Shown here one piece after another: positions 20,728-25,229 of a stretch of 25,229 nucleotides of DNA. Both the position numbers and the translations under genes were made by a program. Source of the stretch: Patescibacteria group bacterium UBA6899 (GTDB taxonomy: Bacteria; Patescibacteriota; Minisyncoccia; Phycocordibacterales; UBA6899); the NCBI GenBank assembly GCA_002451235.1, contig DKBN01000022.1:790-26018 (forward strand), written 5' to 3'. The notes beneath the pieces were generated by a model. The model ran no database searches. It was not told the DNA's origin and worked only from the letters and a program-made list of their open reading frames with translations. Each line of letters begins with the position of its first letter. Position 1 is the stretch's first letter.

Positions 20728-23700
20728 ATGACTCCGAAAGAAGAGAAGAAACAGTCGATCCCAAAGCGGGAAGAGGCGGTGCTTCGACACTGGGAACGCG
20801 AACATATCTTCGAGAAAACACTCAAGGAGACCAAAGACAAAGACCCATACGTATTCTACGATGGGCCACCATTCGCGACCGGGCTTCCGCACTACGGCCA
20901 CCTTCTGGCTGGGACCATCAAAGATATCATTCCGCGCTATCAGACCATGCGGGGACATTACGTGCGCCGCGAGTGGGGCTGGGATTGCCATGGACTTCCG
21001 CTTGAGAACCTTATCGAGAAGGAGCTAGGGTTGAAGCACAAGCGTGATATCGAGGCGTACGGTGTCGAGAATTTCAATCAGAAGGCGCGCGAGAGCGTTC
21101 TCATGTACGACAAGGAATGGAAGGAGATCGTTCCCCGAATGGGCCGCTGGGCGGACATGGAGAAGAGTTACAAGACCATGGACGCGACCTATACGGAATC
21201 GATCTGGTGGTCGTTCAAAACCCTCTACGATAAGAAGCTCATTTATGAGGGATACAAATCGATGCATATATGCCCGCGTTGCGAGACCACGCTCGCCATT
21301 TCCGAGGTTGGGATGAATTATAAGGACACAAAGGACCTTTCGGTCTATGTGAAGTTCGAGCTCAAGGACGAACCTGGAACGTATCTCATCGCTTGGACAA
21401 CGACACCATGGACCTTGCCGGGGAACGTCGCCGTTGCGGTGAACCGGGAATTGGAATACGTGAAGATCGAAGATGCCTACATTCCGGTTGCAGAAGACAT
21501 CAAAACACTTGAAGAAGGGAAAAATCCCAAGCCAAGCACTTTTCAAAAAAATACATATGTGATTGCGAAAGACAGGTTGGCTAATCTCATAGAAAAGAAA
21601 TATTTTTCCAATCACATACCAAAAGTTCTGGAGGAATTTAAGGGGGAGGATCTTGTCGGCAAGACATATGTCCCACTCTTCGACTACTACGTGAACGACG
21701 AGGATCTCCCGAATCGTGAGAACGCGTGGAAAGTGGTCGGCGCGGATTTCGTGACGACCGAGGATGGGACAGGCATCGTTCATGAAGCGCCGGCATTCGG
21801 CGAAGAGGACATGGAACTTGCGAAGAAGTTGAAGCTTCCTCTGATCCAGCATGTGGCGATGGACGGGACCATCAAGCCGGAAGCCAGAGATTTCGCGGGG
21901 ATGCAGGCAAAACCGAAAGAGGATCCGACAGCAACCGATGTCGAGGTCATTAAAGTATTGGCGAAAAAAGGTCTTCTCTTTGCGAAGGAGAAGATCGAGC
22001 ACAGCTACCCCTTCTGTTGGCGCTGCGATACGCCGCTTCTCAACTACGCCGCGTCATCGTGGTTCGTGAATGTGACGGCACTCAAGCCGCGGCTCCTCGA
22101 GGAGAATGCGCGGATCTCCTGGGTTCCGGAGAACATGAAGGACGGTAGGTTCGGAAAATGGCTCGAGGGCGCTCGCGACTGGGCGATCTCACGGAGTCGC
22201 TATTGGGGAGCGCCTCTTCCGGTATGGAAGTGCAACAAGTGCGGGAAAGTGGACGTTATCGGGGATCTTGAACAATTGAAAGAGCGCACGGCCTCAGGAA
22301 ACACCTATTTTGTGATTCGACACGGAGAAGCGGAGACCAATGCGAAGGGCGTCGTCAATTGGAAGATCGAAGGGAAATACCCTCTGACGAAAAAAGGGGT
22401 GGAACAGGTACGGATGGCCGCGAAAGACCTAAAAGAGAAGGGTATCGAACTCATCATTGCATCTCCATTGGAGCGGACCAAAGAATCCGCACATATCATC
22501 GCGGAAGAGCTTGGGATCAATGGGTCAACGGTGATCTTCGACCCGCGGATCGCCGAGGTCAACACGGGAGAATTCGATGGCCGCCCCGTGGACGAGTACC
22601 GGAGACAGTTCTCCTCGACTCTGGAGAAGTTCACAGAACGGTCTCCTGGTGGTGAGACGCTCGAAGAGATGCGTACACGCTGCGGCGAATTTCTCTATGA
22701 TATCGACGAGAAACATAAAGAGAAGAAGATATTGATCGTTACCCATGAATACGTGTCCTGGATGTTTGATTGTGTCACTGCGGGCGCGACAAACGAGGAG
22801 TCCGCAAAGATCCGCGACGCAAGAGGAGACGACTATATCGAGAATGCTGAGGTGCGTGAATTCTTATTCGCTCCGATACCGCACGGCAGGACCTACGAGC
22901 TCGATTTTCATCGCCCGTATATCGATGAGATCACCTTTCATTGCACTTGCGAGCTGGGCATGATGGAGCGTATCAAAGACGTATTCGACTGCTGGTACGA
23001 ATCCGGGTCGATGCCATTCGCTTCGGTGCACTACTTGGGGGACGATAAAATGCCGGAAGGGAAGCTGTTCCGGAAGATCTTCCCCGCGGATTTTATCGCG
23101 GAAGGGCTCGACCAAACGCGGGGGTGGTTCTATAGCCTCATCATCCTTTCCGTCGGACTATTCGACCAGATGCCGTATCGGAGCGTGATCGTCAATGGCC
23201 TTATCCTCGCGGAGGACGGGCAGAAGATGTCGAAAAAACTCAAGAACTATCCTGATCCGATGGAGATCGTGGATCGTTACGGCGCGGATACGCTCCGACT
23301 CTACCTGATCGGGGCGCCGGTCGTCCGCGGGGAAGAATTGCGATTCTCCGAGCGCGGCGTCGACGAACTCTATAAGAAGGTCGCGCTCCGTCTCGACAAT
23401 GTCTGGTCGCTCTATGATCTCAACAAGGGAGACGCGCAGCTCTCTCGGGAGATGCCTAGCCCCTCCCATGTGCTCGACCAATGGATCATCTCTCGCTTAG
23501 GAGGATTGCGCGACGAGATGACGAGTGCGCTCGATAGCCACGAGCTCGACCGTGCAGCGCGCGCGATCTTGCCGTTCATTGATGATCTTTCGACGTGGTA
23601 TATCCGTCGTTCTCGCGAACGGCTCAAGTCCGATGACCAGAAAGAGCACGATCCTGCGAGCGAAACAACAGGGTGGGTGCTCTTTACGCTTTTGCGCCTG

Positions 23701-24408
23701 CTTGCGCCCATCATGCCGTTTCTCTCAGACGATCTCTATCTCCGTTTGCCTCTAAGGTCGAGAAAAGAATCTGTGCATCTCGAATCATGGCCGGAACCGA
23801 TCTCTGTCAACGCTGAAGTATTGAGTCGCATGGCAAGGGTGAGAGAGTATGTCGCATATGGGCTCGAACAACGTGCGGTAGCTGGCAGAAAGGTTCGCCA
23901 ACCACTGGCATCCATCGCGATCCCAGAAACGCTCGAGGACGCGTATGCTGAGATCTTGATGGATGAACTTAATGTTGAAAAAATATTACCAAGTACACTT
24001 GAGATTCGTGCAGTGGACACAGTTGGTATGCGTGATGTTCCACACATTGAGAAGAGGGACGTCATCCTTCATACAGAGATCACTCCCGCATTGAAAGAGA
24101 AGGGGATGGTGCGTGATATCATTCGTGCGGTCCAGGATCTCCGTAAACGCTCCGGTCGCTCCCCGAAGGAGAGTATCATCCTATTGTGTGACGCAGGCAA
24201 AGAGGGAGCGATCCTTGTGCGGAAATTCTCGGACGAGATCCGTTCAACCACGCGCGCAAGCGACATCGTATTCTCGAAGCTTGAGGACGGGACGCCGATC
24301 GAACTCGATGGTGTTTCCGTCACCATCGCGCTCCGCGCGTACTATGTCGTATCATATCCGCCACTCGGAAGCGATCATCTGCTCGGCAGAGGATTCCGGA
24401 GAACATGA
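20728..24408 (+). CDS. ileS: Isoleucyl-tRNA synthetase (IleS2-type) with an embedded histidine-phosphatase domain
   Basis: 1226 residues. Synthetase parts are complete: PHYGH (55-58, HIGH motif), GWDCHGLPLE, HICPRCET, the editing domain with WTTTPWTLPGN and GTGIVHEAPAFGEED, FCWRCDTPLL, SRYWGAPLPVW, FDCWYESGSMPFA, the QTRGWFYSL segment and KMSKK (833-837), then an anticodon-binding domain and an extended C-terminal region. Between GDLEQLKE (~517) and the LDFHRPYID segment (~725) lies a whole histidine-phosphatase/phosphoglycerate-mutase domain with R531-H532 (RHGEAE), R583 (SPLERT), E610 and H673 (VTHE), so all catalytic residues are kept. An A/T-rich stretch at ~21475-21650 adds extra residues within the editing region. 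It charges tRNA-Ile; the phosphatase substrate is unknown. The last 65 bases overlap recO. Confidence 0.96.
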   Translation: MTPKEEKKQSIPKREEAVLRHWEREHIFEKTLKETKDKDPYVFYDGPPFATGLPHYGHLLAGTIKDIIPRYQTMRGHYVRREWGWDCHGLPLENLIEKELGLKHKRDIEAYGVENFNQKARESVLMYDKEWKEIVPRMGRWADMEKSYKTMDATYTESIWWSFKTLYDKKLIYEGYKSMHICPRCETTLAISEVGMNYKDTKDLSVYVKFELKDEPGTYLIAWTTTPWTLPGNVAVAVNRELEYVKIEDAYIPVAEDIKTLEEGKNPKPSTFQKNTYVIAKDRLANLIEKKYFSNHIPKVLEEFKGEDLVGKTYVPLFDYYVNDEDLPNRENAWKVVGADFVTTEDGTGIVHEAPAFGEEDMELAKKLKLPLIQHVAMDGTIKPEARDFAGMQAKPKEDPTATDVEVIKVLAKKGLLFAKEKIEHSYPFCWRCDTPLLNYAASSWFVNVTALKPRLLEENARISWVPENMKDGRFGKWLEGARDWAISRSRYWGAPLPVWKCNKCGKVDVIGDLEQLKERTASGNTYFVIRHGEAETNAKGVVNWKIEGKYPLTKKGVEQVRMAAKDLKEKGIELIIASPLERTKESAHIIAEELGINGSTVIFDPRIAEVNTGEFDGRPVDEYRRQFSSTLEKFTERSPGGETLEEMRTRCGEFLYDIDEKHKEKKILIVTHEYVSWMFDCVTAGATNEESAKIRDARGDDYIENAEVREFLFAPIPHGRTYELDFHRPYIDEITFHCTCELGMMERIKDVFDCWYESGSMPFASVHYLGDDKMPEGKLFRKIFPADFIAEGLDQTRGWFYSLIILSVGLFDQMPYRSVIVNGLILAEDGQKMSKKLKNYPDPMEIVDRYGADTLRLYLIGAPVVRGEELRFSERGVDELYKKVALRLDNVWSLYDLNKGDAQLSREMPSPSHVLDQWIISRLGGLRDEMTSALDSHELDRAARAILPFIDDLSTWYIRRSRERLKSDDQKEHDPASETTGWVLFTLLRLLAPIMPFLSDDLYLRLPLRSRKESVHLESWPEPISVNAEVLSRMARVREYVAYGLEQRAVAGRKVRQPLASIAIPETLEDAYAEILMDELNVEKILPSTLEIRAVDTVGMRDVPHIEKRDVILHTEITPALKEKGMVRDIIRAVQDLRKRSGRSPKESIILLCDAGKEGAILVRKFSDEIRSTTRASDIVFSKLEDGTPIELDGVSVTIALRAYYVVSYPPLGSDHLLGRGFRRT

Positions 24409-24931
24409 TCGCACTTATTGGGCCCTCACCCGTGAGGACGGGTTCATCCGCGCGAGAGCGAAAAGCGTTCGCACGCTCCGATCGAAGCTCCGCTACTCGC
24501 TCCAGCCCTATTCCGTGGCAACGATCGATTATTTGCGCGGGAAGAACGGATGGAAGATCACGAGCGCCATCTCGCGAAGAACCTTCCCGAATATTGTCGT
24601 CGATGGCGAGAAACGGACGGTCTTGGCCCAAGCTATTCGTCTACTCTCACGCTTGGTGCATGGAGAAGAGAAGAACTCGGAGTTGTACGATGATCTCTTT
24701 CACATGATGTCCGAATTGGATGCAGCGGAAGGCAAAGGCAGGGTCGCGATCATCGAGCTCGTCATCGCGATGCGGATCCTCTACCGCTTAGGTTATTGGG
24801 GGAACGTACGCGCGGAAAGCACCGAGCTCCTGCTCTCGCCATTCGCCTCGCTTCCATACGAAGACCTCAAACGATTGCGCTCCGAGATCGTTCCCGCCAT
24901 CAATGCCGCCCTGCGTGAAACGCATCTGTGA
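24344..24931 (+). CDS. recO: DNA repair protein RecO
   Basis: 195 residues, shorter than typical RecO (~230-250). The N-terminal OB-fold (~1-75) has the family pattern SYHIRHSEAIICSAEDSGE, then the YWALTREDGFIRARAKSVRTLRSKLRYSLQPYS core. The rest is helical (VVDGEKRTVLAQAIRLLSRLVHGEE, then LYDDLFHMMSEL). The C-terminal four-cysteine zinc finger of many RecO proteins is absent. RecO loads RecA with RecR and anneals strands during recombinational repair. The ATG at 24344 gives the complete OB-fold and lies within ileS, overlapping it by 65 bases in another frame; the later ATG at 24405 is out of frame. Confidence 0.88.
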   Translation: MSYHIRHSEAIICSAEDSGEHDRTYWALTREDGFIRARAKSVRTLRSKLRYSLQPYSVATIDYLRGKNGWKITSAISRRTFPNIVVDGEKRTVLAQAIRLLSRLVHGEEKNSELYDDLFHMMSELDAAEGKGRVAIIELVIAMRILYRLGYWGNVRAESTELLLSPFASLPYEDLKRLRSEIVPAINAALRETHL

Positions 24932-24951
24932 TGCTTTTGGAAGAGAGCGCG

Positions 24952-24960
24952 TGGTATACT
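24952..24960 (+). promoter_or_regulatory. Extended -10 promoter of the last gene
   Basis: TGGTATACT. Transcription should start near 24967, leaving about four bases before the ATG at 24971. The -35 region is poor, as expected for extended -10 promoters. Confidence 0.65.
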
Positions 24961-24970
24961 GTCTCAAAGC

Positions 24971-25229
24971 ATGGAAACGGAATATGAACGCAGTCGCATC
25001 GAACGGCTCAAACGCGGTCTCTACGCTCCGGGTGGGACTGAGGGATCTTCCGCCGAGCCGGAACTTTCAAAACTTTCCTTCGATGTACATGGAGACTGGG
25101 AGGATAGCGAGGCGCTGGGTGAGACGAAGGTCAAGCAGCGCTACCACGGATCTGTTTCGGCGATGGTCATTAAGACATTCACGATCCTCGCGATCCTCGC
25201 GGTGACGGGGTCGGTCGGGTACCTCGCAT
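24971..25229 (+). CDS. Membrane protein N-terminus, 3'-truncated, unknown
   Basis: An open frame of 86 codons that runs off the end of the window. It begins METEYERSRIERLKRGLYAP, continues with a hydrophilic, acidic cytoplasmic stretch to about residue 60, and then enters a transmembrane helix (AMVIKTFTILAILAVTGSVG) from about residue 64 to the edge. This layout (60-70 cytoplasmic residues, one helix, presumably a large extracellular part) is common among CPR surface proteins, but nothing of the outer part is visible and no function can be given. The start is supported by the -10 box upstream. Confidence 0.7.
   Translation, partial: METEYERSRIERLKRGLYAPGGTEGSSAEPELSKLSFDVHGDWEDSEALGETKVKQRYHGSVSAMVIKTFTILAILAVTGSVGYLA

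Noticed and set aside
22300..22800. Histidine phosphatase as a separate gene or as the result of a frameshift
   Set aside because: The frame is continuous from HIGH to KMSK, with no stop or start at either junction, and the IleRS core resumes correctly after the domain.
1..25229. CRISPR arrays, insertion sequences, prophage genes or direct repeats
   Set aside because: No regularly spaced repeats, transposase, integrase or phage structural genes were seen on either strand.

Overview
The window looks like a piece of a Candidate Phyla Radiation (CPR, Patescibacteria) chromosome, most like Parcubacteria or a related lineage such as Peribacteria. The grounds are: dense short operons with ATGA start/stop overlaps; moderately high GC; a minimal monoderm-type envelope gene set; DUF5667, SIMPL and thrombospondin-type-3 proteins typical of CPR genomes; and a eukaryote/archaea-like (IleS2-type) isoleucyl-tRNA synthetase. 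No rRNA, tRNA, CRISPR array, insertion sequence, integrase or phage gene was found. The lineage call is an inference from gene style, not from a phylogenetic marker tree.

Layout. 1-2295: a truncated surface protein with Ca-binding TSP3 repeats, overlapped by a membrane-anchored 16-cysteine protein with an HEIGH motif. 2330-4008: pirin, then an SDR oxidoreductase ending at a strong terminator. 4059-5121: a small redox/sulfur cassette of ArsR-type repressor (with its own promoter and operator), glutaredoxin and membrane rhodanese. 5291-6846: ECF sigma factor and a DUF5667 membrane protein, probably its partner. 6882-8275: rsmE and a family-4 uracil-DNA glycosylase that has lost all four Fe-S cysteines. 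8324-11444: MscL, a DedA protein, a YjdF/DUF2238 membrane protein and an L,D-transpeptidase fused to an apparently dead DD-carboxypeptidase domain; a convergent SGNH hydrolase follows on the minus strand (11424-12065). 12168-14422: a membrane-anchored subtilase-prodomain-like protein, a small membrane protein and MurD. 14423-14597: a non-coding stretch with cloverleaf-like potential RNA structure, then a SIMPL-domain protein. 15465-16827: secE-nusG and rplK, each with its own promoter. 16862-17632 (minus): an unrecognised protein. 17715-20664: a UPF0200-like P-loop kinase, tmk and argS as a tightly overlapping operon. 20728-24931: ileS with an embedded histidine-phosphatase domain, overlapping recO. 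24971-end: the start of a membrane protein.

Two themes run through the window. First, many genes have a -10 box (often extended, TGnTATAAT or TGnTATACT) ending only 6-11 bases before the start codon with no Shine-Dalgarno sequence. This implies leaderless or nearly leaderless mRNAs and helps fix several start codons. Second, housekeeping proteins carry unusual domain architecture or lost motifs: a phosphatase inside IleRS, in-frame AT-rich insertions in ArgRS and IleRS, a dead carboxypeptidase domain, a cluster-less UDG, and a RecO without a zinc finger. The strongest candidate for something new is the IleRS-histidine phosphatase fusion with all catalytic residues of both parts in place.
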